Assembly (NCBI GenBank): GCA_032125735.1
Contig: JAQBBZ010000266.1
Coordinates: forward strand, 1-35,459
DNA length: 35,459 bases
Direction of reading: 5' to 3'
From: Labilibaculum sp032125735
Lineage (GTDB): Bacteria; Bacteroidota; Bacteroidia; Bacteroidales; Marinifilaceae
Shown: in pieces, positions 16,064 through 24,910 of the stretch
How positions within the stretch are numbered: the stretch's first letter is position 1
Layout of the letters: each line of letters begins with the position of its first letter
The notes under the pieces: model-generated
Databases searched by the model: none
Told to the model about the DNA's origin: nothing
Seen by the model: the letters and a program-made list of their open reading frames with translations, nothing else
Made by a program: the position numbers and the translations under genes

Positions 16064-17689
16064 CTAATTCGCCAACTCTTCGATTGGATTTCCATCGCAA
16101 CCAGAAGGAATTGAGATATTCAAGAAATTTGAAATTGTAGGAACAATATCTTCAATACCAATTGATCGTGAAATTGTAGATCTCTTTATTTTCCATCCAT
16201 ACCAAAATAATGGAACCTGATTGGTATAAGAGTATTGTGCTATTTGATCGCGTTCATCTTTTATTTTATGCATCCATCCTGGCTCCAAAGTAAGCATTAC
16301 ATCACCTGATCGTTTCTGATTAAAAGAGCGTTGTACTTTTTGCAATATTCCATGTGAATAATTAGATTTCACCAAACTGTTTGCAGTTGTAGTTGTTGCC
16401 ACGCCCGAAAATTGAATCAAAAAATCAACGGCTTTCACCTGCAGATCTGTAATTGACATCTTCGAATCTTCAATCAACTGATGATTTAAATAAACCTGTT
16501 GAGAATCATATCCCAAAATCCATTCTCCATTCCCATACAATATATTGAAATAGGACTTTAATAAAGAGATTGCATTGTAGGAACTAAAGTAACCGTTTGG
16601 TATGTTTTGTTTCCTTAGATTCTCTGGAGTATAATTCGCAGATTGATCTGCAGTTACAAAGACCAACACATTTTCCATTCCGATCTGTTCATCTAAAAAC
16701 GAAAGAAAATGTTCCAGTTCTTGATCTAATCGAATAAAATTATCAAGCATTTCAGGAGCAAAAGGAGATAATTCCCGATGTTTCTCATCCAAACAAGAAA
16801 AGGTTACAGATAAAAAATCAGCAGCATCATCCTTTCCTAAATTCTCATTAATAATTGCAGAAATAGCAAAATCCTTTACCAACATATTACCGAAAGGAGT
16901 TGTTTTAATTGCTTTATATCCATGATCCTTCTTTTCCTTATTTAAATCATAGAAAAACCCATTATTCAAACCAACTTTCCCTCGTAATTTATCGGATACA
17001 CTTGCCTCATTTCCTCCATCAAAAGCTGTCCAAACACGATTCAAATAAAAATCAGCAAACTTTTTCTCGTTAAATACCTTTACCCAATTGTACAAGGTAT
17101 CCTGATAATAGGATGACGTAATAAATTTACCTGAAAGATCATCCATCCAATAAGCTCCATCAGCAGCATGACCAGCAGAAAACATAGCTGATTCGCAATT
17201 TAAAGCAACACCAATCACTCTCGAGCGAGAATTAAATAACTTAAGCTCATCTCCTAAAGTTGATGCAAGCATCTTTTTCGGAGAGCTCCCCTTCTCTTTT
17301 GATTCAATTCCAACAAATTTGGTTTCCTTATCTTCTTTTGCTAGTTCTAATTCGCCTGATAAACGATTGTACCATCCATTGGAAATAATACCATGAAAAG
17401 CTGGAGGTGTACCTGTGAATATAGAAGCATGATCGGGTCCTGTTTGAGAATACAAATAACTAAACTTCGTGTTTTTGCAATAGGTTCCCTGATTCATTAA
17501 TCGTTTGAATCCTCCATCTCCAAGCAAATTAGAATAACGGAAAAAATAGTCTGCTCGTAAATGATCTACAACAATACCTACTACAAGTTTCGGTTTTTCT
17601 GATGGAATTTTTCGTGTACTTTGTGCAATTGAAAATTGTACCGTAAATAATAATACTGCAAATAATAGGGTTCCGAATCTTTTACTCAT
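16064..17689 (-). CDS. Secreted alkaline-phosphatase-superfamily protein, probably a pseudoenzyme
   Basis: This 541-residue exported protein has the fold of the PafA/nucleotide-pyrophosphatase branch. The signal peptide ends near residue 22. The family core is clear: KLVVGIVVDHLRADYF with metal-binding Asp42, QTGPDHASIFTGT with the nucleophile-position Thr83, Asp301 in the T-D-x-x-x-H region, and VTADQ with Asp348. By hand alignment to PafA motifs, the three zinc-binding histidines are all replaced: Arg305 (for H of TDxxxH, with a His shifted to 304), Gln349 (DQ for DH) and Gln482 (in DQIAQYSY, where active enzymes have T-H-G-x-x-Y-x-Y-D). That suggests loss of two-zinc catalysis. It is convergent with the gliding-gene run. 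A perfect TATATTTG lies upstream at 17724-17731. Confidence 0.8.
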   Translation of the reverse strand: MSKRFGTLLFAVLLFTVQFSIAQSTRKIPSEKPKLVVGIVVDHLRADYFFRYSNLLGDGGFKRLMNQGTYCKNTKFSYLYSQTGPDHASIFTGTPPAFHGIISNGWYNRLSGELELAKEDKETKFVGIESKEKGSSPKKMLASTLGDELKLFNSRSRVIGVALNCESAMFSAGHAADGAYWMDDLSGKFITSSYYQDTLYNWVKVFNEKKFADFYLNRVWTAFDGGNEASVSDKLRGKVGLNNGFFYDLNKEKKDHGYKAIKTTPFGNMLVKDFAISAIINENLGKDDAADFLSVTFSCLDEKHRELSPFAPEMLDNFIRLDQELEHFLSFLDEQIGMENVLVFVTADQSANYTPENLRKQNIPNGYFSSYNAISLLKSYFNILYGNGEWILGYDSQQVYLNHQLIEDSKMSITDLQVKAVDFLIQFSGVATTTTANSLVKSNYSHGILQKVQRSFNQKRSGDVMLTLEPGWMHKIKDERDQIAQYSYTNQVPLFWYGWKIKRSTISRSIGIEDIVPTISNFLNISIPSGCDGNPIEELAN

Positions 17690-17814
17690 TATCAGTCTCG
17701 TTGTGGTTATTAATAATTCGCCACAAATATAATGGATTCGAATTGATTAAACGGAAATTGATTTTGAATTTACAGGATCTTTAACATTTATCGATTAAAC
17801 AGATATTTAAACAA

Positions 17815-18165
17815 TTACTTATTCTGAGGCTGATATCGAATTACATCGACTTGTTCCATAGTAATCATTCCTCCACCACCCGATTTTTCAATTAACAGTT
17901 CTATAATATGAAGAAAACCGTTAATTTTTTCTTCTGAATCAACCAACTCAATAATGATTGGTAAATCATCTGATAAAGTGAAAATTTTTGAAGAATGGAT
18001 TCTTGAGTTTGCTCCGTAAGACATGATTCCCCGATGAACCGTTGCGCCAGCTAAACCATATTTTTTTGCACCATAAACTATTGCCTCATAAAGTGGCCTT
18101 TGATAAACCCGATCGGCTTCCCCAACAAATACACGAAGTAACTTGGCTTTGCCTTTCAGTTTCAT
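17815..18165 (-). CDS. DUF190-family protein, CrcB partner
   Basis: This 116-residue soluble protein, starting MKLKGKAKLLRVFVGEADR, has the DUF190 blocks RPLYEAIVYGAKKYGLAGATVHRGIMSYGA and LPIIIELVDSEEKINGFL, which give a PII-like ferredoxin fold. DUF190 genes are often next to crcB and are thought to act in fluoride or divalent-ion homeostasis; the exact function is not known. It starts 13 bp after the crcB stop, so the two are one transcript. An in-frame ATG further upstream (18219) would overlap crcB by 41 bp and add 18 residues that are not family-like, so the start at 18165 is preferred. Confidence 0.88.
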   Translation of the reverse strand: MKLKGKAKLLRVFVGEADRVYQRPLYEAIVYGAKKYGLAGATVHRGIMSYGANSRIHSSKIFTLSDDLPIIIELVDSEEKINGFLHIIELLIEKSGGGGMITMEQVDVIRYQPQNK

Positions 18166-18178
18166 AATAAATTTGAGT

Positions 18179-18556
18179 TTAGAATAGTTTATGTATTTGT
18201 GTACCGAAGTAGACTGCAAGCAATCCTAAAAACACACTTCCGGCGACATATATAGAAAGATACAAAAATCCACTGTCTTTTAAAAGATTGAGATTATCGA
18301 AAGCAAAAGAGGAAAAAGTTGTGAAGCCGCCACAAAAGCCTACCGCTAAAAACATCCTCATTTCCGGACTCACCAAATTATCTCGTTCCGCCAATGAATA
18401 CACTACTCCAATAATAAAGCTGCCGACAATATTTACGGTCATGGTTCCAATCGGGAAAATGGTATCAAAATAGCGATGAAGACCTTGTCCAACCAGAAAT
18501 CGAGAAACACTTCCCAAAAAACCTCCCATTCCTACCAATAAAACTGTACGAAGCAT
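18179..18556 (-). CDS. crcB: Fluoride-specific channel CrcB/Fluc
   Basis: This 125-residue membrane protein forms a dual-topology dimer that lets fluoride leave the cell. Four membrane helices can be read. The hallmark blocks are GGFLGSVSRFLVG near the start, TMTVNIVGSFIIG (with the polar-track Asn) and GFCGGFTTFSSFAFD (the phenylalanine box and sodium-site region). Length is normal. A DUF190 gene follows immediately. I looked upstream for a fluoride riboswitch and saw no convincing one in the 140 bp before ychF. Confidence 0.96.
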   Translation of the reverse strand: MLRTVLLVGMGGFLGSVSRFLVGQGLHRYFDTIFPIGTMTVNIVGSFIIGVVYSLAERDNLVSPEMRMFLAVGFCGGFTTFSSFAFDNLNLLKDSGFLYLSIYVAGSVFLGLLAVYFGTQIHKLF

Positions 18557-18642
18557 GCGATATTAATTAATAATGAATAATTAGTAGTTAAAAAATCCTT
18601 ACCAATGACAAATATACTAATCTTGATCTATATAAATAACTC

Positions 18643-18674
18643 AAAAAAAATGGCCGTTCAAATTGAACAGCCAT
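18643..18674 (-). terminator. Rho-independent terminator of ychF
   Basis: On the minus strand a 10-bp stem (one G-U pair) spans 18674-18650 around a 5-nt loop, followed at once by eight T (plus-strand A tract 18643-18650). It lies 23 bp past the ychF stop. Confidence 0.85.
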
Positions 18675-18697
18675 CTATATACTATAAAATAATTCGA

Positions 18698-19798
18698 TTA
18701 CACATTAAATCGGAAGTGCATAATATCACCATCCTGAACTACATATTCTTTTCCTTCAACATTCATTTTACCAGCTTCCTTACAAGCAGCTTCTGAACCT
18801 AGAGTTGAAAAATCAGCGAACTTAATTACTTCAGCACGAATAAATCCTTTCTCAAAATCGGTATGAATTACACCTGCAGCTTGTGGCGCTTTAGCTCCTT
18901 TAGGATATGTCCATGATCTTACCTCTTTAACTCCTGCAGTAAAGTAGGTTTCAAGTTTAAGTAATCTAAATGCTGCCTTAATTAATTTATTCACACCTGG
19001 TTCCTTAAGACCTAAATCTTCCAAAAACATTTGCTTTTCTTCGTAAGTTTCCAGCTCGGCAATATCTGCTTCAATACCTGCGCCTACAACAATTACTTCG
19101 GCATTCTCTCCCTTAACCGCTTCGCGAACAGCATCAACATAAGCATTGCCATTTTGTACAGAAGCTTCATCAACATTACAAACGTATAGTATTGGTTTTG
19201 TTGTTAGCAAATGAAGATCAGCAGTTACTTTTTCATCAGCTTCACTTAATTCAACTTCACGAGCCGACTTACCTTGCTCTAAAGTTGCCTTGTATCTTTC
19301 TAATACATCAGTTAAACGAACCGCGTCAGGATTTTTACCAACTTTAGCCATCTTAGCCGACTTTTGTAATCTGGATTCAACAGTTTCTAAATCCTTCAAT
19401 TGCAATTCAATATCAATAGTCTCTTTATCTCGAATTGGATTAACAGAACCATCAACATGAACAATATTATCATCCTCAAAACAACGTAAAACATGTATAA
19501 TAGCATTAGTCTCACGAATGTTTGAAAGGAATTTATTTCCCAAACCTTCTCCTTTACTTGCTCCTTTTACCAATCCCGCAATATCTACAATTTCCATTAC
19601 CGAAGGCTGAACTCTTTGCGGATTTACCAATTCTGTCAATCTAATTAAACGATCATCAGGAATGGTAATTACACCGATATTAGGTTCGATGGTACAAAAA
19701 GGGAAATTTGCCGATTGCGCTTTTGCATTCGACAAACAATTAAATAAGGTGGATTTTCCAACATTTGGTAATCCTACAATTCCACACTGTAAAGCCAT
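18698..19798 (-). CDS. ychF: Redox-regulated ATPase YchF (Obg-family P-loop protein)
   Basis: This 366-residue cytoplasmic P-loop protein associates with ribosomes and, unlike most of its class, prefers ATP. The G domain starts CGIVGLPNVGKSTLFNCLS (Walker A) and continues with the switch region NFPFCTIEPNIG, the G3 motif DIAGLVKGASKGEGLGNKFL, and the altered G4 segment YVCNVDEA. A coiled-coil insertion lies around residues 130-200. The C-terminal TGS domain (FTAGVKEVRSWTYPKGAKAPQAAG...) ends near DGDIMHFRFNV. Length and order are standard. It has a clear promoter at 19851-19881 and a strong terminator. Confidence 0.97.
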   Translation of the reverse strand: MALQCGIVGLPNVGKSTLFNCLSNAKAQSANFPFCTIEPNIGVITIPDDRLIRLTELVNPQRVQPSVMEIVDIAGLVKGASKGEGLGNKFLSNIRETNAIIHVLRCFEDDNIVHVDGSVNPIRDKETIDIELQLKDLETVESRLQKSAKMAKVGKNPDAVRLTDVLERYKATLEQGKSAREVELSEADEKVTADLHLLTTKPILYVCNVDEASVQNGNAYVDAVREAVKGENAEVIVVGAGIEADIAELETYEEKQMFLEDLGLKEPGVNKLIKAAFRLLKLETYFTAGVKEVRSWTYPKGAKAPQAAGVIHTDFEKGFIRAEVIKFADFSTLGSEAACKEAGKMNVEGKEYVVQDGDIMHFRFNV

Positions 19799-19850
19799 GG
19801 CTATTTATATATTATATGATTTGCTTCTATTCTATTTTTAAAAATCTGTG

Positions 19851-19881
19851 CAAAAGTACATTTTAATTTTCGTTGTGCCAA
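19851..19881 (-). promoter_or_regulatory. Promoter of ychF
   Basis: On the minus strand TTGG (19881-19878) is followed after 19 nt by TACTTTTG (19858-19851), a perfect TAnnTTTG. It lies about 50 bp before the ychF start codon. Confidence 0.65.
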
Positions 19882-19976
19882 TTTTAAGGTTTTATCTCCT
19901 AAATAAATGTTAAAGAATAAGAATCATCTAGAGCCCTACTTAGATTTTTATTAGCTTTAAGCATAGGAAAATTAGC

Positions 19977-21020
19977 ATGTACATAAAGCTGGCGATCATT
20001 ATTTTTTTAAGCTTGGTTTCTATTGAGTTGGTGCAAGCTCAAGAGCCAACATTCGGTAAATATGGAAATATCGACCGACACGTAAGAAGAACACCCGATA
20101 GTCTATCCAATAATATTGTTTTCCTGCACGATTATTTAGTTTCATCGGCAGAGACTGATGAAGACAAAATTCGGGCCTTTTACATGTGGATTATTACAAA
20201 TATCAAATATGAAGATCAGGTAGAATTACTGTTCGATCCGAATCTCTTATTTTATATGGGTTCAAACAACTGCTCATCTCCCATATGCGTTTTACAAAAA
20301 GGGAAAGCTGTTTGTGAAGGATTTTCAAAGTTGTTTCAATTTTTCTGCACTTATTCTGGAATGGAATCTTATACCATAGGAGGATATATTACAAAGAATG
20401 GCGCTTTACAAGATCGTGCAACTCATTCGTGGAACGTTGTTAAAATAAATGATAAATGGTGCTTTTTCGATTTAAGTTGGGCCAATGCAATACTCCATCA
20501 TTCTGGAATTAAGAGTAAAACAAATGAGTTTTTTATGGTTCCTCCTGAGGAGTTCATAGTAAGCCATTTACCAATTATTCCAATGTGGCAATTTTTAAAC
20601 ACACCAATTTCAATACAAATATTCAATGCTGGGGAAGAACCTATCAAGAAATATATGAATAGTGCTCCTGCAGACTACAACTATACTGACACATTAATTC
20701 AATTCAAACAAATGTCTACAGCCAATCAAAGATTAAAAACGGCTCAAGAAATTTACCGAACAAACCCAAACAATAAATTCAATCTTGCCATCGAATATTA
20801 TCGATACGCTAGAAATATGAAAAGTTTTGATGGAGAAATAGATTCCCTAAATTTTTACAGATTGATAAAAGCCAAGGATAAATTACAATTAGCCATTGAC
20901 CTGTTTAAAACCTCCTCTGACATTTCTTCACAAATTATGCTTTTGCAGGTTAAAGATGACCTGTCGAAAGTTGAAAGATTAATAGATACGGCAAGTACAC
21001 ATATTAGATATCTAAAATAA
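19977..21020 (+). CDS. Secreted transglutaminase-like protein
   Basis: This 347-residue protein has a signal peptide (residues 1-21, ending VQAQ) and a transglutaminase-like domain at about 60-200. The block KIRAFYMWIITNIKYED is the typical entry helix. The catalytic triad can be read: Cys113 in KGKAVCEGFSKLF, His150 in THSWNVVKI and Asp165 in CFFDLSWAN. Such domains act as papain-fold peptidases or amide-bond-modifying enzymes; the substrate is unknown. The C-terminal 120 residues are helical and rich in Lys/Gln/Asn, perhaps TPR-like, without a clear family. It is divergent from ychF and lies 144 bp before the VWA gene, which seems to have its own promoter, so shared regulation is not certain. 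Confidence 0.85.
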   Translation: MYIKLAIIIFLSLVSIELVQAQEPTFGKYGNIDRHVRRTPDSLSNNIVFLHDYLVSSAETDEDKIRAFYMWIITNIKYEDQVELLFDPNLLFYMGSNNCSSPICVLQKGKAVCEGFSKLFQFFCTYSGMESYTIGGYITKNGALQDRATHSWNVVKINDKWCFFDLSWANAILHHSGIKSKTNEFFMVPPEEFIVSHLPIIPMWQFLNTPISIQIFNAGEEPIKKYMNSAPADYNYTDTLIQFKQMSTANQRLKTAQEIYRTNPNNKFNLAIEYYRYARNMKSFDGEIDSLNFYRLIKAKDKLQLAIDLFKTSSDISSQIMLLQVKDDLSKVERLIDTASTHIRYLK

Positions 21021-21106
21021 GTCCATTAGCAGGAGAAATAAAATCTAATTTAGTTATCAAAACTAATAATATCTGTAAATTAAACTAAAATTATAAGAAC
21101 GATCGA

Positions 21107-21137
21107 TTTTAATTCTTTAACGCATTTCCTATCTTTA
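21107..21137 (+). promoter_or_regulatory. Promoter of the VWA gene
   Basis: TTTT (21107-21110) is followed after 19 nt by TATCTTTA (21130-21137), three of four and seven of eight consensus matches. The predicted start near 21144 is about 20 nt before the TTG start codon. Confidence 0.45.
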
Positions 21138-21164
21138 CTTACTAATCAAAATAACTACTTACTA

Positions 21165-22541
21165 TTGAAATCATATCTTAAATACTTTACAATCTTTCTG
21201 TTAACACTTTTGTGTTCAAAATTGGCTTTTTCTCAAGTATCGCAAGAAAAACATGAGAAAACTCGAATATTATTTATTTTCGATGCTTCTCAAAGCATGA
21301 ATGGATACTGGGAAGAATCAAAAAAAATTAATATTGCCCGTAAATTTTTGATTCAAATGATTGATAGTTTGGAATATGAAAACAATGTTGAAATGGCCTT
21401 AAGGGTATATGGTCATCAAAGCGTTGTACCTCCACAGGATTGCAACGACACCAAATTAGAGGTGCCTTTTAAACCTGGTAATGCTGGTGAAATAAGACAA
21501 ACCTTACGATATATCACTCCAAAAGGAACGACTCCAATTGCTCACTCATTAGAACTTGCAGCGAATGATTTTCCTGATGTAAATGATCTTACCCGAAATG
21601 TAATTATTCTTATTACAGATGGTGTTGAAGCTTGCGATGGTGATCCTTGTGCAGTATCATTGGAGCTGCAAAAAAAAGGAATCTATTTAAAACCATTTAT
21701 TATTGGAATTGGTCTTGATGTTGATTTTAAAAGCAGCTTCGAATGCATAGGTAATTATATTGAAGTAAAAAAAGAAGAACGCTTCGGGGGAACTTTGGAG
21801 TATGTAATCTCTCAAGTTTTGAACAAAACTTCGGCGCAAATAAATTTAATTGATGCCAATGGTTCTCCTACGGAAACCGACGTTCCCATGACATTCTACA
21901 ACTCTGTTTCGGGTAAAGTAAGATATCAATTTATGCATACGATGAATGCAAAAGGAAATCCTGATACTTTATTTCTGGATCCGTTACTTACCTACAATAT
22001 CACAATTCATACGATACCAGAATTGCATCGCGATGGCATAAAAATTATTGCAGGCAAACACTCGTCAATTGGATTTGATGCTCCTCAAGGAATGCTGAAA
22101 ATTGAATGCCCAAGAACAACCATGTACAAAGATTTACAAATTCTTATCAGAAAAAATAAAGAAATTATTAATATTCAAACACCTAACGAGGTAACGAAAT
22201 ATCTGACTGGAAAATACAATTTAGAAGTTTTAAGTCTGCCTAGAATTTCAATTTCTGATGTTGAAATTAATCAAAGCAAAACTACATCTATCACAATACC
22301 GCAACCAGGACTGGTGACTATCTTTAAACCAACAACTGGCCCTTGTAGTTTGTTCGTTCAAAAAGGAGATAAATTAGAATGGATTTACAACATCCCAGAA
22401 GAGACATTAAGAGCAACCCTGACACTCCAACCAGGAACCTATCATTTAATTTTTAGAAACAAGAGCGCCTATCTATCACAAAGCTCCCGAAAAGCAAGTT
22501 TTGAGATAACATCCGGCAAATCAATCCCTGTACGCTTGTAA
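21165..22541 (+). CDS. Secreted von Willebrand factor A domain protein
   Basis: This 458-residue protein has a signal peptide (residues 1-23, KYFTIFLLTLLCSKLAFSQ) and a VWA domain at about 33-215. The metal-ion-dependent adhesion site is complete: Asp40-x-Ser42-x-Ser44 in DASQSMNG, Thr122/Thr123 in GTTPIAHSL and Asp152 in ILITDGVEACDGD. The Cys-rich VEACDGDPC and the flow into beta-rich C-terminal repeats resemble Bacteroidota VWA proteins of unknown function. It probably binds a protein or surface ligand in the periplasm or outside. The start is a TTG, which is required because the next ATG would remove the first half of the MIDAS motif. A promoter lies at 21107-21137. Confidence 0.87.
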   Translation: MKSYLKYFTIFLLTLLCSKLAFSQVSQEKHEKTRILFIFDASQSMNGYWEESKKINIARKFLIQMIDSLEYENNVEMALRVYGHQSVVPPQDCNDTKLEVPFKPGNAGEIRQTLRYITPKGTTPIAHSLELAANDFPDVNDLTRNVIILITDGVEACDGDPCAVSLELQKKGIYLKPFIIGIGLDVDFKSSFECIGNYIEVKKEERFGGTLEYVISQVLNKTSAQINLIDANGSPTETDVPMTFYNSVSGKVRYQFMHTMNAKGNPDTLFLDPLLTYNITIHTIPELHRDGIKIIAGKHSSIGFDAPQGMLKIECPRTTMYKDLQILIRKNKEIINIQTPNEVTKYLTGKYNLEVLSLPRISISDVEINQSKTTSITIPQPGLVTIFKPTTGPCSLFVQKGDKLEWIYNIPEETLRATLTLQPGTYHLIFRNKSAYLSQSSRKASFEITSGKSIPVRL

Positions 22542-22634
22542 TCTTATTGATTTACAATATTCTAAATATTAAAAAAAACCGCATTTCAAAAGGTATTTAT
22601 ACTTGTTTACATGATACTAAAAAGCATTTTTGTA

Positions 22635-22642
22635 TATCTTTG
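22635..22642 (+). promoter_or_regulatory. -7 element of the transketolase promoter
   Basis: TATCTTTG is a perfect TAnnTTTG, 56 bp before the transketolase ATG. A TTG lies upstream at 22603-22605, but its 29-nt spacing is too long, so the -33 element is weak or absent. Confidence 0.5.
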
Positions 22643-22698
22643 CATGCATTAATTAAAACCTTACCTAGTTTTTATCATCTAAAATCTCATTTTTAAAA

Positions 22699-24759
22699 AT
22701 GGATCTAAAAGAAATGAAAAACCAAGTGGATCTGACAGTAACTGATATCGCTGCGAATAATGTTCGTATTCTATCAGCTGCTATGGTAGAGAAAGCTAAA
22801 TCTGGACATCCAGGTGGTGCTATGGGCGGAGCCGATTTTATCAACGTTCTTTATTCTGAATTTTTAAATTTTGACCCAACTGACATGAATTGGATTAATC
22901 GCGATCGATTTTTCCTTGACCCAGGTCACATGTCTCCAATGTTGTATTCCATTCTTTCCTTAATCGGAAATTATACAATGGAAGAGCTTGCAAATTTCAG
23001 ACAATGGGGAAGTCCAACTCCTGGTCACCCTGAAGTTGATTTTGCAAGAGGTGTAGAAAACACTTCTGGTCCGTTAGGACAAGGTCACACAATGGCTGTT
23101 GGTGCTGCAATTGCAGAGCGTTTTTTAGCCGCACGTTTTGGTGACTGGATGTCTCACAAAATTTACACTTTCATTTCTGATGGTGGAATTCAAGAAGAAA
23201 TTGCTCAAGGAGCTGGTCGAATTGCAGGTAATTTAGGATTAAGCAATTTAATCATGTTCTATGATTCTAATAACATCCAACTTTCAACTAAAGTTGAAGA
23301 AGTTACATGTGAAAATACGGCTAAAAAGTATGAAGCTTGGAACTGGAATGTTATTTCAATTAGTGGTAATGATGCCAATGCAATTCGTGAAGCCTTAGTT
23401 GCTGCGAATAAAGAAACCGAAAGACCAACTCTTATCATCGGAAAAACCCTTATGGGTAAAGGTGCTGTTGATATTGATGGCTGTAGCTTCGAAAACATGG
23501 TTTCCACTCACGGACAACCCTTAGGCGCTGCAGGTGCTTCAATCGAAAAAACAATTGAAAACTTAGGTGGAAATCCAGAAAATCCTTTCCAAATTTTCCC
23601 TGAGGTTAAAGAATATTACGCTGAAGTATTAAAGAAAAAACAAGCATTTGCGGATGCTAAAAAAGCAGAACAAGCGGAATGGGCAAAAGCAAATCCTGAA
23701 TTAGCTGCTAAGCTAGAGAAGTTCTTTAGCAACGAAGCTCCAGAACTTGACTACGAAGCAATTGTTCAAAAATCAGGCGATGCAACTCGTTCTGCATCAT
23801 CAGTAGTTTTGGGTGAGTTGGCTAAAAATGTTGATAACATGATTGTGTCTTCAGCAGATTTAAGTAACTCGGATAAAACTGATGGTTTCTTGAAAAATAC
23901 CAAAGCTCTTACTAAAGGCGATTTCTCAGGAGCATTTCTGCAAGCAGGTGTTGCCGAATTAACGATGGCTTCTATTTGTAATGGTATCGCTTTACACGGT
24001 GGCGTTATTGCTGCTTGTGGAACTTTCTTTGTATTCTCTGATTACATGAAACCTGCAGTGCGTTTATCAGCGTTAATGCAAGTTCCTGTAAAATACATCT
24101 GGACTCACGATGCTTTCCGTGTTGGAGAGGACGGACCAACTCATCAGCCAATTGAGCAAGAAGCTCAAATTCGTTTACTGGAGCAATTGAAAAATCACTC
24201 CGGACAAATGAGTTTATTAGCTCTTCGCCCTGCTGATGCTGATGAAGCTACTGTAGCTTGGAAAATGGCAATGGAGAATACAAAAACTCCTACAGCTTTG
24301 ATTCTTTCTCGTCAGAACATCACAAAACTACCATCTAAAAAAAATCGTTACCAGGAGGCTCTTCAAGCTCAAAAAGGTGCTTACATTGTTGAGAAACCTG
24401 AAACAACTCCTGACATTATACTTTTAGCAAGTGGATCTGAAGTAGCTACTTTAGTAGAAGGAGCTAAAATATTACGTGCTGAAAAAGGATTAAAAGTACA
24501 AATTGTATCTGTTCCTTCAGAAGGATTATTCAGAACTCAATCTGCAGAATATCAAAACGAGGTAATTCCTGCTGGAATTCCTGTTCTTGGATTAACTGCA
24601 GGTTTACCGGTAACTCTTCTTGGCTTAGTTGGCCATCTTGGTAAATCAATTGGATTAGTTCATTTTGGTTATTCAGCTCCAGCTAACGTTTTGGATGAAA
24701 AATTCGGTTACACTCCAGAAAATGTTGTAAAAGAAGCATTATCTCTTCTTCAAAAATAA
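22699..24759 (+). CDS. tkt: Transketolase
   Basis: This 686-residue thiamine diphosphate enzyme moves two-carbon units between sugar phosphates in the non-oxidative pentose phosphate pathway. The N-terminal domain has KAKSGHPGGAMGGADF, the active-site ENTSGPLGQGHTMAVG, and the ThDP/metal block SDGGIQEEIAQGAGRI with the distant asparagine in FYDSNNIQL. The pyrimidine domain carries DAFRVGEDGPTHQPIEQ. The C-terminal domain ends in FGYSAPANVLDEKFG. It is full length and single-chain, not split into two subunits. Codon use is strongly biased, as in highly expressed genes. A perfect -7 element lies upstream and a strong terminator follows. Confidence 0.98.
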   Translation: MDLKEMKNQVDLTVTDIAANNVRILSAAMVEKAKSGHPGGAMGGADFINVLYSEFLNFDPTDMNWINRDRFFLDPGHMSPMLYSILSLIGNYTMEELANFRQWGSPTPGHPEVDFARGVENTSGPLGQGHTMAVGAAIAERFLAARFGDWMSHKIYTFISDGGIQEEIAQGAGRIAGNLGLSNLIMFYDSNNIQLSTKVEEVTCENTAKKYEAWNWNVISISGNDANAIREALVAANKETERPTLIIGKTLMGKGAVDIDGCSFENMVSTHGQPLGAAGASIEKTIENLGGNPENPFQIFPEVKEYYAEVLKKKQAFADAKKAEQAEWAKANPELAAKLEKFFSNEAPELDYEAIVQKSGDATRSASSVVLGELAKNVDNMIVSSADLSNSDKTDGFLKNTKALTKGDFSGAFLQAGVAELTMASICNGIALHGGVIAACGTFFVFSDYMKPAVRLSALMQVPVKYIWTHDAFRVGEDGPTHQPIEQEAQIRLLEQLKNHSGQMSLLALRPADADEATVAWKMAMENTKTPTALILSRQNITKLPSKKNRYQEALQAQKGAYIVEKPETTPDIILLASGSEVATLVEGAKILRAEKGLKVQIVSVPSEGLFRTQSAEYQNEVIPAGIPVLGLTAGLPVTLLGLVGHLGKSIGLVHFGYSAPANVLDEKFGYTPENVVKEALSLLQK

Positions 24760-24780
24760 GATACAATGCATATAAAAATT

Positions 24781-24812
24781 ATCCGGGATCATTGCGATTC
24801 CGGATTTTTTTT
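24781..24812 (+). terminator. Rho-independent terminator of transketolase
   Basis: The arms 24781-24790 and 24796-24805 pair over 10 bp (one G-U) around a 5-nt loop and run directly into eight T. It lies 21 bp past the tkt stop. Confidence 0.85.
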
Positions 24813-24910
24813 GATCTCAGATTAAACCTTCTGTAAAGAAAATAGTCTTACCTAACGCATAACAAATGTGAAATAGCTATTTTTAAAATCCATTACTTGA
24901 ATGCAAATTG

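Noticed and set aside
18557..18642. Fluoride riboswitch upstream of crcB
   Set aside because: The interval is AT-rich and lacks the conserved GC-rich pseudoknot elements as far as can be judged by eye.
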